DNA from: Candidatus Petromonas tenebris
Lineage (GTDB): Bacteria > Bacillota > Clostridia > Peptostreptococcales > Caminicellaceae
Direction of reading: 5' to 3'
DNA: 64,000 bases
Assembly: GCA_014236755.1 (NCBI GenBank)
Contig: JACCKY010000016.1
Coordinates: 1 to 64,000 of the forward strand
A program made the translations under genes and the position numbers. Each line of letters opens with the position of its first letter. The first letter of the stretch is position 1. The notes beneath the pieces were generated by a model. The model was not told the DNA's origin, made no database searches, and was given only the letters and a program-made list of their open reading frames with translations. Of this stretch, positions 17,645-26,543 are shown piece after piece.

Positions 17645-18820
17645 ATGGTAGATTATAAAGAATTGTCATTAAAAATGCATAAAGCAAATAAGGGAAAACT
17701 AGCAGTAATAAGTAAAGTAAAGGTTGAAAATAGAGACGATTTAGCAACTGCCTATACTCCAGGTGTTGCACAGCCATGTGTAGAGATTTACAAAGATAAA
17801 GATGCGGTTTATGAATATACTTTTAAATCAAATCTTGTTGCAGTGGTGAGTGATGGAAGTGCTGTTTTAGGACTTGGAGATATTGGAGCTCATGCCTCTA
17901 TTCCGGTTATGGAAGGAAAGGCTGTGTTATTTAAAAGTTTTGCCGATGTAGATGCTTTTCCTATTTGTTTAGATACTAAGGATGTAAATGAAATAGTAAG
18001 GACGGTTAAACTCTTAGAGCCAGTATTTGGAGGTATAAATTTAGAGGATATTGGTGCTCCAAGGTGTTTTGAGATAGAAAAAAGACTAAAGGAAGAACTT
18101 AATATACCGGTGTTTCACGATGATCAACATGGAACAGCAATAGTAGTCGCTGCAGGATTAATAAATGCTTTAAAGCTTGCAAGAAAAAATTTTGAGGAAG
18201 TAGAGGTTGTTGTAAATGGCCCGGGTTCTGCTGGTATAGCCACAACAAAATTACTTCTTAATTTAGGAGTTAAGAATGTAGTCCTTTGTGGGAGAAAAGG
18301 TGCCATTCATGAAGATTATGATGGGGGTAATTGGGCACAGCTTGAGATGGCTAAAATTACTAATAAAAATAGGGAGACGGGAACATTAGAAGAGGTTATC
18401 AAAGATAAGGATGTATTTATTGGTGTTTCAGCACCTAATATAGTTACTAAGGAAATGATTGCTAGCATGACAGATAAGCCTATAGTATTTGCTATGGCAA
18501 ATCCTGTACCAGAAATAATGCCTGATAAGGCAAAGGATGGTGGAGCATTTATAGTTGGAACAGGCAGATCTGATTTTGATAATCAAGTTAATAATGTTTT
18601 AGCCTTTCCTGGAGTGTTCAGAGGAGTATTGGATGTTAGAGCTTCAGATATTAATGAAGAGATGAAAGTAGCGGCAGCCTATGCAATAGCTAATACTGTT
18701 CCAGATGAAGAATTGACTGTAGATAATATTCTACCGAAAGCATTTGATAAAAGAGTAGTAAAGAATGTAGCTGAAGCCGTAAAGAAAGCAGCTAGAGAAA
18801 CGGGTGTTGCCCGCAAATAA
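17645..18820 (+). CDS. NAD(P)-dependent malic enzyme
   Basis: A 391-residue short-form malic enzyme: L-malate + NAD(P)+ to pyruvate + CO2 + NAD(P)H. Visible motifs are AYTPGVAQPC near 38, the GDIGAHA nucleotide region, NLEDIGAPRCFEIE with FHDDQHGTAIV (metal-binding aspartates) near 155, and the dinucleotide fold VVNGPGSAGIAT near 190. RBS GGAGGCG is 8 nt upstream. It stands after the tct operon across a fold-back repeat and gives the putative D-malate route a way into pyruvate if the LarA-like enzyme racemises malate. Confidence 0.92.
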   Translation: MVDYKELSLKMHKANKGKLAVISKVKVENRDDLATAYTPGVAQPCVEIYKDKDAVYEYTFKSNLVAVVSDGSAVLGLGDIGAHASIPVMEGKAVLFKSFADVDAFPICLDTKDVNEIVRTVKLLEPVFGGINLEDIGAPRCFEIEKRLKEELNIPVFHDDQHGTAIVVAAGLINALKLARKNFEEVEVVVNGPGSAGIATTKLLLNLGVKNVVLCGRKGAIHEDYDGGNWAQLEMAKITNKNRETGTLEEVIKDKDVFIGVSAPNIVTKEMIASMTDKPIVFAMANPVPEIMPDKAKDGGAFIVGTGRSDFDNQVNNVLAFPGVFRGVLDVRASDINEEMKVAAAYAIANTVPDEELTVDNILPKAFDKRVVKNVAEAVKKAARETGVARK

Positions 18821-18831
18821 AAGTCTAAAGA

Positions 18832-18866
18832 GGAAGTTGCCTGAAATCAGGGAGCTTCTTTTTTTA
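18832..18866 (+). terminator. Terminator after malic enzyme
   Basis: GAAGTTGCCTGA faces TCAGGGAGCTTC, followed by TTTTTTT. The hairpin is imperfect but well placed, 12 nt past the stop. Confidence 0.7.
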
Positions 18867-19049
18867 AAAATTATTTTAAAAACCTTATACTTTCATATTA
18901 TAAAATTATGTACTATCCTGAGGGTATTTCACCCATATTTAGATCCAATAAATATACCCTCTAAGGAAGGGTTGGGATATTATGTGTTATATTAGTTCCT
19001 ATGATTGTTATATAATAGAATTAATAGAGTAGTGATAGGAGGATTTATA

Positions 19050-20936
19050 ATGAAAATAGCTTTTATAGCTCCATATGATGAACTTTCTAAATTGGTACAA
19101 AAAATATCAAAAGAAATGAAAGTAAAAGTAGATGTATTTTCAGGTAAATTTCAAAGTGGAGTGGAGATAGCTAGAAAACTTGAAAGTGAAAAATATGAAA
19201 TTCTTATAAGCAGAGGGGCAACTTATTCAAATATCTCAAAGGTTGTAAATATACCTGTAATAAACTGCGATATGTCTTCTTTTGATATCCTATATGCAGT
19301 ACATGAAGCTGTTAAATTTTCAAAAAAAGTTGGACTTATTATACATGAGAAGATACCCTTTAATGATAACTTTTTATCAGAAGTTTTTGATATTGAATTA
19401 TTATATATGACTGAGTACAGAAGTAGTTTTGAAGTAGAAGAAATGGTAGAAGAAGCAATCGCTAAAGGTTCAGAGGTAATAATTGGCGGGATAACTACTA
19501 AAGAATATGCAGAAAAGCTAGGTGTAAAAGGCATCCTTTTAAAGACTTCTCCTGAAACTGTAAGACAAGTTATAAATAATGCAGTAGAGATAATAACTCT
19601 ATCCAGAAAGCAAATGCTTCAAGCGGAAAGATTAAACCAAATACTTAATTTTTCCTATGAAGGAATAATCGTTACTGATCCCAATGGAATAGTAACTTTT
19701 TTTAATCCAGCAGCGGAAAAAATAATGGGCATTAAAGCAAAAGACATAATCGGTAATAGGGCAGATAAATTCATTCCTACTACAGGACTTATTAATGTTG
19801 TTAAAACCGGTGAGCCAGAACTTGGAGCAATACAAAAGGTAAAAAATAATACTATAATAACTAATAGAATACCTATAAAGGTTAAGGAGTCAATACAAGG
19901 AGCGGTAGCTACATTTCAGGATATAAGTAAAATTCAGGATTATGAAATAAAAATACGTTCTGAAATATATAAAAAGGGACTTGTAGCTAAATATACCTTT
20001 GATAATTACATAGGTGACAGCAAACAAGTAAAAACACTGCTTTCTAAGGCTAAGATGTATGCAAAATCCGATTCCACCGTACTTATATCAGGAGAATCGG
20101 GAACAGGTAAAGAAATTTTAGCCCAAGGTATTCACAATGCAAGCAGGCGAAAGGACTATCCATTTGTGGCTGTGAACTGTTCGGCAATTCCAGAACACCT
20201 TTTAGAAAGTGAGCTCTTTGGCTATGACGAAGGAGCCTTTACAGGGGCTAAAAAGGGTGGAAAAATGGGACTGTTTGAACTTGCCCATAAAGGAACGATT
20301 TTTTTAGATGAAATTGGTTCTATGCCAATGAATCTACAATCCAGTTTACTTAGGGTACTGCAGGAAAGAGAGGTTTGGAGAGTAGGTTCTAATAAGGTTA
20401 TTCATGTAGATGTAAGAATAATAGCAGCAACTAATAATGACCTTTTTGAAGCAGTGGAAAGAGGAGATTTTCGAAGAGATCTTTACTATAGGTTGAATGT
20501 ATTAAAGCTTAACACAGTGCCTCTCAGGGATAGAAAAGAGGATATAGAAGAGCTGTTTGATTACTTTATAAATATTTTTTGTAAAAAACCTATAAAGATA
20601 AGTGACAAGATAAAAAGCAAACTTAAAAATTACTATTGGCCTGGAAATGTTAGGGAACTGGAAAATTTTGTTGAAAGAATATCTCTTCTTCATGAACATA
20701 TTCCAATTGAAGAAATATATAGGGATTTTATTGGAGGCAGTAAAAAAGAAAATGTAAATAATATAGAAGATAGTGACTTGCTAATAATTAGGAAAGGAAC
20801 TTTAAGAGAGATGGAACAAGAAATCATATCGAGACTTTATCAAGAATATGGTGAAAATGCTACTTTATTATCTGAAAAATTAAATATAAGCCGTACGACC
20901 CTATGGAAAAAACTAAAAAAGTTAAAACACGGTTAA
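19050..20936 (+). CDS. PrpR-type sigma-54-dependent activator
   Basis: An intact paralogue of the frameshifted gene at 8851. Order: PrpR_N sensor domain (about 1-190, with SRGATYSNI), PAS domain (about 205-310), AAA+ domain with GESGTGKE near 350, GAFTGAKKGG (sigma-54 contact) and FLDEIGSMP, then a C-terminal Fis-type HTH (LSEKLNISRTTLWKK). PrpR_N domains sense small organic acids or their CoA-pathway intermediates. The ATG at 19050 follows ATAGGAGG; the frame open from 19005 lacks a site. The target is almost certainly the -24/-12 promoter at 21039 ahead of the MatC/leuCD operon, and it could also serve the 10832 promoter. Confidence 0.92.
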   Translation: MKIAFIAPYDELSKLVQKISKEMKVKVDVFSGKFQSGVEIARKLESEKYEILISRGATYSNISKVVNIPVINCDMSSFDILYAVHEAVKFSKKVGLIIHEKIPFNDNFLSEVFDIELLYMTEYRSSFEVEEMVEEAIAKGSEVIIGGITTKEYAEKLGVKGILLKTSPETVRQVINNAVEIITLSRKQMLQAERLNQILNFSYEGIIVTDPNGIVTFFNPAAEKIMGIKAKDIIGNRADKFIPTTGLINVVKTGEPELGAIQKVKNNTIITNRIPIKVKESIQGAVATFQDISKIQDYEIKIRSEIYKKGLVAKYTFDNYIGDSKQVKTLLSKAKMYAKSDSTVLISGESGTGKEILAQGIHNASRRKDYPFVAVNCSAIPEHLLESELFGYDEGAFTGAKKGGKMGLFELAHKGTIFLDEIGSMPMNLQSSLLRVLQEREVWRVGSNKVIHVDVRIIAATNNDLFEAVERGDFRRDLYYRLNVLKLNTVPLRDRKEDIEELFDYFINIFCKKPIKISDKIKSKLKNYYWPGNVRELENFVERISLLHEHIPIEEIYRDFIGGSKKENVNNIEDSDLLIIRKGTLREMEQEIISRLYQEYGENATLLSEKLNISRTTLWKKLKKLKHG

Positions 20937-20957
20937 TGCTTTGTTAATAAAATGAAC

Positions 20958-21006
20958 GAGTGTTCATGTTACTGTTTAAATGATGAACACTCCTTTTGTT
21001 TTTTTG
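20958..21006 (+). terminator. Terminator after the activator gene
   Basis: GAGTGTTCAT (20958-20967) pairs with ATGAACACTC (20983-20992), followed by CTTTTGTTTTTTT. Confidence 0.85.
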
Positions 21007-21038
21007 AATAATTTCTTATAAAAGGCTGAAAAACGTAG

Positions 21039-21055
21039 TTGGCATGGTTGTTGCT
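21039..21055 (+). promoter_or_regulatory. Sigma-54 (-24/-12) promoter of the matC-like operon
   Basis: TTGGCATGGTTGTTGCT has GG at 21041-21042 and GC at 21053-21054, exactly 10 nt apart. It lies between the activator and the carrier gene, about 110 bp upstream of its start. Confidence 0.85.
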
Positions 21056-21164
21056 TTATTATAATTGCGAAATCGAAAAATATATGAAGGAGGGTAGAAG
21101 AGAAAGTATATAATTTATTAATAAGTAATTATATATCTCTATTAAAAGAAAAGGAGGAATAATA

Positions 21165-22418
21165 ATGAATTTAGGTGGATTATCATTAATATTTTTATTA
21201 ATAGCTATAGCTTTAGGCTTTTTCAAGAAGATGAATACAGGACTTGTTGCTATAGGGCTTGCACTTGTTATCGGCCGTATAGGTGGAATTGGTGATAAGG
21301 CAATAGTTGGAGGCTTTAGTGGGAAACTATTTGTTATGCTTTTAGGGGTTACTTATTTATTCAGTATGGCTCAGGTAAACGGTACCCTTGAGTTATTTGC
21401 AAGGAAAGTAGTAGCTTTAGCTGGGAAAAGAACAAATTTAATCCCTATTGTTATATATCTTTTAGCTACTTTTCTTTCAGCTATAGGACCAGGGACAATA
21501 CCAGTAATGGCTCTTATGGCAGTTTTCACAATGGCACTTGCTGCGGAAATGAAAGTATCTCCATTACTTCTTGCTCCAATGGGGCTTCTTGGAGCAATGG
21601 CAGGAGGTATTTCACCGATAGCTCCTACAGGGATCATAGGTATTACTCTTGCTGCAGAACAAGGAATTACAGGAATAGCAACTCCATACTTTTTAAACTC
21701 ACTACTTGGAGAAACACTATTTGCAGCACTACTTTACATTGTTCTAAAGGGTTATAAGATAAAGGCAGAAGCCCCAATTAAATTAAACGAACTGCCGAAA
21801 TTTAATAAAGATCAAGTTATCACGCTTATAGGCATATTTGCAATGGTTATTACTGTAATGTTCTTTAAAGTTAATGTTGGTCTTGCAGCATTCTTTGTAG
21901 CAGGGGTTTTATCCTTCCTTAAGGTAGCAAAGGAGAAGGAAGCAATTGCAAACGTGCCATGGGGAACACTTCTTTTAGTTACAGGTGTTGGAGTTTTGAT
22001 GAATGTAGTAATTAAGTTAGATGGTATAAATATGTTATCAGCTTTCTTAGCTAAGTTCATGAATGAAAAAACGGCTTCACCAATAATGGGACTTACAGCT
22101 GGAATAATGTCGTGGTTTAGCTCAACTTCAGGAGTCGTTATGCCTACACTTATTCCTACTGTAAAGGGAATCATGGAGAATTTAGGTTCAGGTATTAATC
22201 CAACGGATTTAATATCAGCCATTACTATAACTGCTCATACAGCAGGTCTTAGTCCAGTATCTACAGGTGGTGCTTTGGCCCTTGCATCCTATGTAGCTAA
22301 TACCCACGTATCAGAAGAAGAGCAACAAAAACTATTTGTAGAGTTCTTTGCTATTGCCGTTGGTGGGGTTTTATTCTTAACAGTAATGGCTGGACTTGGT
22401 ATATATAGAATATTTTAA
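21165..22418 (+). CDS. MatC-like dicarboxylate carrier
   Basis: A 417-residue integral membrane protein with about 10-12 hydrophobic segments, resembling the dicarboxylate carrier MatC/SLC13-type permeases. The duplicated half motifs are visible (SAIGPGTIPVMALM near 98; SSTSGVVMPTLIPT near 325; HTAGLSPVSTGGA near 365). AAGGAGGAATA is its RBS. It is the first gene of the sigma-54 operon, so it probably brings in the substrate of the LeuCD-like enzyme that follows. The exact substrate cannot be read from sequence; a short branched or unsaturated dicarboxylate fits the downstream enzymes. Confidence 0.75.
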   Translation: MNLGGLSLIFLLIAIALGFFKKMNTGLVAIGLALVIGRIGGIGDKAIVGGFSGKLFVMLLGVTYLFSMAQVNGTLELFARKVVALAGKRTNLIPIVIYLLATFLSAIGPGTIPVMALMAVFTMALAAEMKVSPLLLAPMGLLGAMAGGISPIAPTGIIGITLAAEQGITGIATPYFLNSLLGETLFAALLYIVLKGYKIKAEAPIKLNELPKFNKDQVITLIGIFAMVITVMFFKVNVGLAAFFVAGVLSFLKVAKEKEAIANVPWGTLLLVTGVGVLMNVVIKLDGINMLSAFLAKFMNEKTASPIMGLTAGIMSWFSSTSGVVMPTLIPTVKGIMENLGSGINPTDLISAITITAHTAGLSPVSTGGALALASYVANTHVSEEEQQKLFVEFFAIAVGGVLFLTVMAGLGIYRIF

Positions 22419-22442
22419 TTAAAGTTAGAGGAGGAATATAAA

Positions 22443-23705
22443 ATGGGAATGACAATTTCGGAAAAAATTCTTGCCCATGCTGCTGGAGTTGATAAGGCAA
22501 GTGCAGGAGATATTTTATGGGTAAAAGTTGATAAAGCAATGATGGACGATATATTGGGTCCTAGAGTTGAAATAGCAGAAAAGCTTAAAGAACTAAATGC
22601 AGGTGTATGGGATAAGGATAAGGTTGTAGTAATATCTGATCACTATACTCCTCCTGCTAATGCAAAGCAAGCAGAAATAGTAAAGTTTACAAGGGAATGG
22701 GCTAAGGAATATGGTGTGGATAATTATTATGAGTTCGTTGGACCATGCCATCAGATAATGGTTGAAAATGGCCATGCTCTACCAGGAAAGGTAGTACTTG
22801 GCACTGATTCGCATACTTGCATGTATGGTGCTATGGGAGCCTTTGCAACGGGTATTGGTTCTACTGAAATGTTAGGAGTATTAGTAACAGGAGAAATATG
22901 GTTAAAGGTTCCTGAAACTATTAGAGTAGTTTGGGAAGGCCATCTTCAAAAAGGAGTAATGGCAAAGGATGTTGTTCTTAAAACTATAGGAAAAATCGGT
23001 CATGCAGGTGCAACCTATAAAGCAGTTGAGAATGTAGGAAGTACTATTGAAAATATGATAATGGACGAAAGAATGGCAATCTCTAATATGGCTGTAGAAA
23101 TGGGAGCTAAAGCTGGGATAATTCCTACTGATGAGAAAACAAAGGAATACTTGGCTCAAAGGGGAATAACCGAAGGATACGAGATTTATGAAAGTGATGA
23201 AGATGCTGAGTACTGTGAAACACTCTATTTTAAAGCAGAAGAATTAGAGCCTGTAGTTGCATGTCCTCATGAAGTAGATAATGTAACAGAGATTAAAAAT
23301 GTTGAAGGAACAGAGATACACCAAGCATATATAGGCTCTTGTACAGGTGGAAGATATAACGATTTACTTGAAGCATCAAAAGTGTTGAAGGAAAGAAAGA
23401 TAGCTAAGGGAGTACGTCTTTTAGTTTCCCCTGCATCTAAGGAAGTATGGGATAGGTGTGCTAAAGATGGGATACTTCAAATTTTATCTGAAGCAGGTGC
23501 TACTATACTTGCTGCAAGCTGTGGTGCGTGTTTAGGACTTCATTCAGGTGCTTTAGCTCCTGGAGAAGTATGTATATCTTCAACTAATAGAAACTTCCTT
23601 GGAAGAATGGGAAGTAAGGATTCTAAAGTATATTTAGCTTCTCCTGTATCAGTTGCAGCAGCAGCTATAGAAGGTAAAATAGTAGATCCAAGGAAATATT
23701 TATAA
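22443..23705 (+). CDS. LeuC-like hydro-lyase large subunit, second set
   Basis: A 420-residue aconitase-family large subunit, distinct from the one at 12411. Motifs: TDSHTCMYGAMGAF near 120, cluster ligands in GSCTGGRYNDL and ASCGACLGLHSG, and NRNFLGRMGS near the end. RBS GAGGAGG. In this operon it probably interconverts an unsaturated acid (citraconate, maleate or a methylated relative) with a 2-hydroxydiacid. Not biosynthetic: leuA is absent and the flanking genes are catabolic. Confidence 0.87.
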   Translation: MGMTISEKILAHAAGVDKASAGDILWVKVDKAMMDDILGPRVEIAEKLKELNAGVWDKDKVVVISDHYTPPANAKQAEIVKFTREWAKEYGVDNYYEFVGPCHQIMVENGHALPGKVVLGTDSHTCMYGAMGAFATGIGSTEMLGVLVTGEIWLKVPETIRVVWEGHLQKGVMAKDVVLKTIGKIGHAGATYKAVENVGSTIENMIMDERMAISNMAVEMGAKAGIIPTDEKTKEYLAQRGITEGYEIYESDEDAEYCETLYFKAEELEPVVACPHEVDNVTEIKNVEGTEIHQAYIGSCTGGRYNDLLEASKVLKERKIAKGVRLLVSPASKEVWDRCAKDGILQILSEAGATILAASCGACLGLHSGALAPGEVCISSTNRNFLGRMGSKDSKVYLASPVSVAAAAIEGKIVDPRKYL

Positions 23706-23724
23706 TAAAGGGAGGCTTCAGTAT

Positions 23725-24225
23725 ATGTCAGATAAAATAATTAAAGGAAGCGTATGGAAATATGGAGACAATATAAATACCGATATAATTTCACCACCTG
23801 CATATATGGAACTAAGTATAGCAGAAGCATCAAAATATGCAATGAGTCCAATAGACCCTGAGTTTTCAACAAAGTTTAATAAGGGAGATATATTAGTTGC
23901 AGAAAATAATTTTGGTTCTGGCTCGAGCAGAGAAACAGCACCACTTACTTTAAAACATTTAGGTGTGGATATAATCATTGCGAAATCCTTTGCAAGAATA
24001 TTTTATCGAAATGCTATTAATCTTGGGATTTTAGTTTTAGAGTGTAATGAAACCCATAAAATTGAAGATAGAGATGAACTTGAGGTTAATTATCTTGAGG
24101 GTGAAATTAAAAATATTACTAAAAATGAAACCTATAAATGTTCTAAGATGCCTGAACATATTATGAAAATAATTAATGCTGGGGGACTTGTGCCTTTTCT
24201 TAAAGAGTATAAAAAAGACAGATAG
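23725..24225 (+). CDS. LeuD-like hydro-lyase small subunit, second set
   Basis: A 166-residue small subunit with DNINTDIISPPAYMEL and NFGSGSSRETAPL; the loop Cys of the first set (GCGSSRE) is Ser here. It follows the large subunit by 19 nt with RBS GGGAGG and pairs with it to form the heterodimeric hydro-lyase. The differing substrate loops (ISPPAY here, YPGRY in the first set) suggest that the two enzymes act on different acids (inference). Confidence 0.87.
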   Translation: MSDKIIKGSVWKYGDNINTDIISPPAYMELSIAEASKYAMSPIDPEFSTKFNKGDILVAENNFGSGSSRETAPLTLKHLGVDIIIAKSFARIFYRNAINLGILVLECNETHKIEDRDELEVNYLEGEIKNITKNETYKCSKMPEHIMKIINAGGLVPFLKEYKKDR

Positions 24226-24236
24226 GAGTGTTAGAA

Positions 24237-25439
24237 ATGACTACAAAATTAAAGGGAGCACTAGACGGTATAAAAGTACTTGATTTGACAAGGGTGTTGG
24301 CAGGCCCCTTTGCAACTATGATGCTTGCCGATATGGGGGCTGAAGTTATAAAAATAGAAATTCCAGGTCGAGGTGATGATAGTAGACAATTTGGACCATT
24401 TAAAAATGGTGAAAGCTCTTACTATATAAATCTTAACAGAAATAAAAAAGGTATAACCCTTAATTTGAAATCAGAAAAGGGTAAAAAAATATTTTTAGAA
24501 TTAGTAAAACAGGCCGATGTAGTCATGGAAAACTACAGACCTGGAACTATGGAAAAGTTAGGTCTTGGATATGAAGACCTTAAAAAAGTAAACCCAGGAC
24601 TAGTTTACGGTTGTGTATCAGGTTTTGGACATTATGGACCATATAAGGATAGAGCAGGATATGATATCATTGGCCAGGCTATGGGTGGTCTTATGAGTAC
24701 TACAGGCTGGCCGGATGGTGAACCTACAAGAACAGGTACTGCTATGGGTGATGTTTTAGCAGGTCTTTCAGTAACAATAGGTGTACTTTCAGCCTTAAGA
24801 TATAGGGATGTAACAGGAATAGGTCAAAAGGTTGACGTATCATTAGTAGATTCTGTTGTAGCGAGTCTTGAAATTATTAATCAGATATATCTGGTAGATG
24901 GTAAGATTCCTCAAAGGATAGGAAATAGATATGAATCCGTTTATCCATACGATTCATTTAGAGCTAAGGATGGAAGTCTTGTAATAGGATGTGGTAATGA
25001 TAAACTTTGGAATAAGCTTTGTGGTATAATGGGAACCCCTGAATTAGCTACCGATGAAAGATACGATAAAAATCCGAAAAGGGTTGCTAAGCATAAAGAG
25101 GTAAAAGAAATAGTTGAAAAATGGACTTTAACAAAGAATGTAGATGAGTTGATAGATATCATGCTAAGAGCAGGAATTCCTTGTGCTCCAATTAATAATA
25201 TTGAGCAAGTTGTAAAGGACCCACATATTGCAGGTGCTAGAGAAATGTTTGTAGAAATAGAACATCCAAAGGCAGGCAACATGAAGATTACAGGTTCCCA
25301 TATAAAATTATATAAAACTAAGCCATCAGTTAAAACTCCAGCTCCACTTCTAGGAGAACATAATGATGATATCTTGAAGAAATATCTTGGTTATGACGAT
25401 GAAGAAATAAAGGCACTAAAAGAGAAGAATGTTATTTAA
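24237..25439 (+). CDS. Class III CoA-transferase (CaiB/BaiF family)
   Basis: Moves CoA between organic acids. N-terminal LDLTRVLAGPFATMMLADMG is the family signature, followed by GAEVIKIE; TAMGDVLAG near 170 holds the catalytic aspartate. About 400 residues, the usual length. The ATG at 24237 follows ATAGGAG; a GTG at 24228 is too close to that site. Beside an HMG-CoA-lyase-like gene, the best match is the citramalate CoA-transferase plus citramalyl-CoA lyase pairing known from Chloroflexus. A 3-hydroxy-3-methylglutarate or itaconate substrate is also possible. Confidence 0.88.
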   Translation: MTTKLKGALDGIKVLDLTRVLAGPFATMMLADMGAEVIKIEIPGRGDDSRQFGPFKNGESSYYINLNRNKKGITLNLKSEKGKKIFLELVKQADVVMENYRPGTMEKLGLGYEDLKKVNPGLVYGCVSGFGHYGPYKDRAGYDIIGQAMGGLMSTTGWPDGEPTRTGTAMGDVLAGLSVTIGVLSALRYRDVTGIGQKVDVSLVDSVVASLEIINQIYLVDGKIPQRIGNRYESVYPYDSFRAKDGSLVIGCGNDKLWNKLCGIMGTPELATDERYDKNPKRVAKHKEVKEIVEKWTLTKNVDELIDIMLRAGIPCAPINNIEQVVKDPHIAGAREMFVEIEHPKAGNMKITGSHIKLYKTKPSVKTPAPLLGEHNDDILKKYLGYDDEEIKALKEKNVI

Positions 25440-25452
25440 GGAGTGAATTGAT

Positions 25453-26343
25453 GTGCAAGTTAATAAAGCAAATATCATTGAAGTGTGTCCAAGGGATGGA
25501 TTTCAAAATATAAATGAGTTTATACCAACTGAGACAAAGCTTAAGGTAATTGATGGATTGGTAAACTCAGGATTCCAAAAAATACAGGTAACTTCATTTG
25601 TACATCCAAAGGCAGTACCACAGATGAAGGATGCTAAGGAAATAGCACAAACAGTTATTGAAAAATATCCGAATGTAGATTTTACTGCCCTTGTTCCGAA
25701 TCTTTTCGGAGCAAAGGCAGCCTATGAATCAGGGATTAAAGAAATAAGCTATGTTATATCAGCGAGTGAAGCCCACAACAAAGAGAATGTTAGAAGAACA
25801 ATTGAAGAATCCTTTGAAGGATTAGCAGAAATAAGAAATAGATTTAAAGATTTAACTCTAAAACTTGATATCGCTACGGCTTTTGGTTGTCCATTCTTGG
25901 GAGAGGTGCCTGTAAGTCAGGTATTAAAAATGATAGGTACTGCGCTAAAGATTGGAGTAGATTATATATTCCTTGCAGATACAATAGGTGTGGCAAATCC
26001 AAAGCAAGTAGGAGAAACTCTTGAAGCTGTTAAAGATAAGTATCCAGATAGGGATTTTGGACTTCATTTACATGATACAAGGGGGATGGGCCTTGCCAAT
26101 GTGTTAGTTGCCATCGAAAGAGGCATTTCAACTTTTGAGTCTGCAGCAGGAGGACTCGGAGGCTGTCCCTTCGCACCGGGAGCAGCAGGTAATATTGCTT
26201 CAGAAGACCTCGTTAATATGCTTGAACGAATGGATATTTCAACGGGAATAGATTTAAATAAACTTATAGATACTACTGACTTTATAAAAGAAAAAATAAA
26301 AGCTGATTTAACAGGACATCTGGCAAACATTTGTAGAAAATAA
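25453..26343 (+). CDS. HMG-CoA lyase-like enzyme (possible citramalyl-CoA lyase)
   Basis: A 296-residue DRE-TIM metallolyase. Signatures: EVCPRDGFQN at the N-terminus, the metal-site HLHDTRGMGLAN near 200, and the cysteine loop GGLGGCPFAPGA near 236. It cleaves a beta-hydroxyacyl-CoA with a tertiary alcohol into acetyl-CoA plus a keto acid or acetoacetate. No leucine-catabolic genes (3-methylcrotonyl-CoA carboxylase) are near, so the neighbouring CoA-transferase points to citramalyl-CoA cleavage to acetyl-CoA + pyruvate. It starts at GTG 25453 after GGAG, 13 nt behind the transferase. Confidence 0.85.
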   Translation: MQVNKANIIEVCPRDGFQNINEFIPTETKLKVIDGLVNSGFQKIQVTSFVHPKAVPQMKDAKEIAQTVIEKYPNVDFTALVPNLFGAKAAYESGIKEISYVISASEAHNKENVRRTIEESFEGLAEIRNRFKDLTLKLDIATAFGCPFLGEVPVSQVLKMIGTALKIGVDYIFLADTIGVANPKQVGETLEAVKDKYPDRDFGLHLHDTRGMGLANVLVAIERGISTFESAAGGLGGCPFAPGAAGNIASEDLVNMLERMDISTGIDLNKLIDTTDFIKEKIKADLTGHLANICRK

Positions 26344-26344
26344 T

Positions 26345-26523
26345 TTAACCTCTTGTGCTAGTTACTCTAACAGTATGTCTTTAAATATCCTTCAATGTTT
26401 CCTCTGAAGTGACTCCTAAAAGCTGTTTTTACCTCTAAATTTTTTCTATATAAAACAGCTCTTCTACGGAGCCTGAAGAGGATTATTGAAGGATATCTAT
26501 AAGGAACTGGCACAACAAGTTAA
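26345..26523. repeat. Fold-back repeat family 1, full copy, inverted
   Basis: The reverse-complement orientation of 144-322 and the same 179-bp length. It lies 2 nt after the HMG-CoA-lyase-like stop and 20 nt before the dehydrogenase start, so it splits the operon's last gene from the rest and would form a long RNA hairpin between the two messages. Confidence 0.88.
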
Positions 26524-26543
26524 TTTAGTATAGGAGGAGAAAA

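Noticed and set aside
18804-18995. 63-codon open frame after malic enzyme
   Set aside because: It overlaps the malic enzyme end and the terminator hairpin and has no start signal.
22443-24225. Leucine biosynthesis isomerase (leuCD)
   Set aside because: No leuA; flanked by a carrier, a CoA-transferase and an HMG-lyase-like gene under a sigma-54 promoter, which indicates catabolism.
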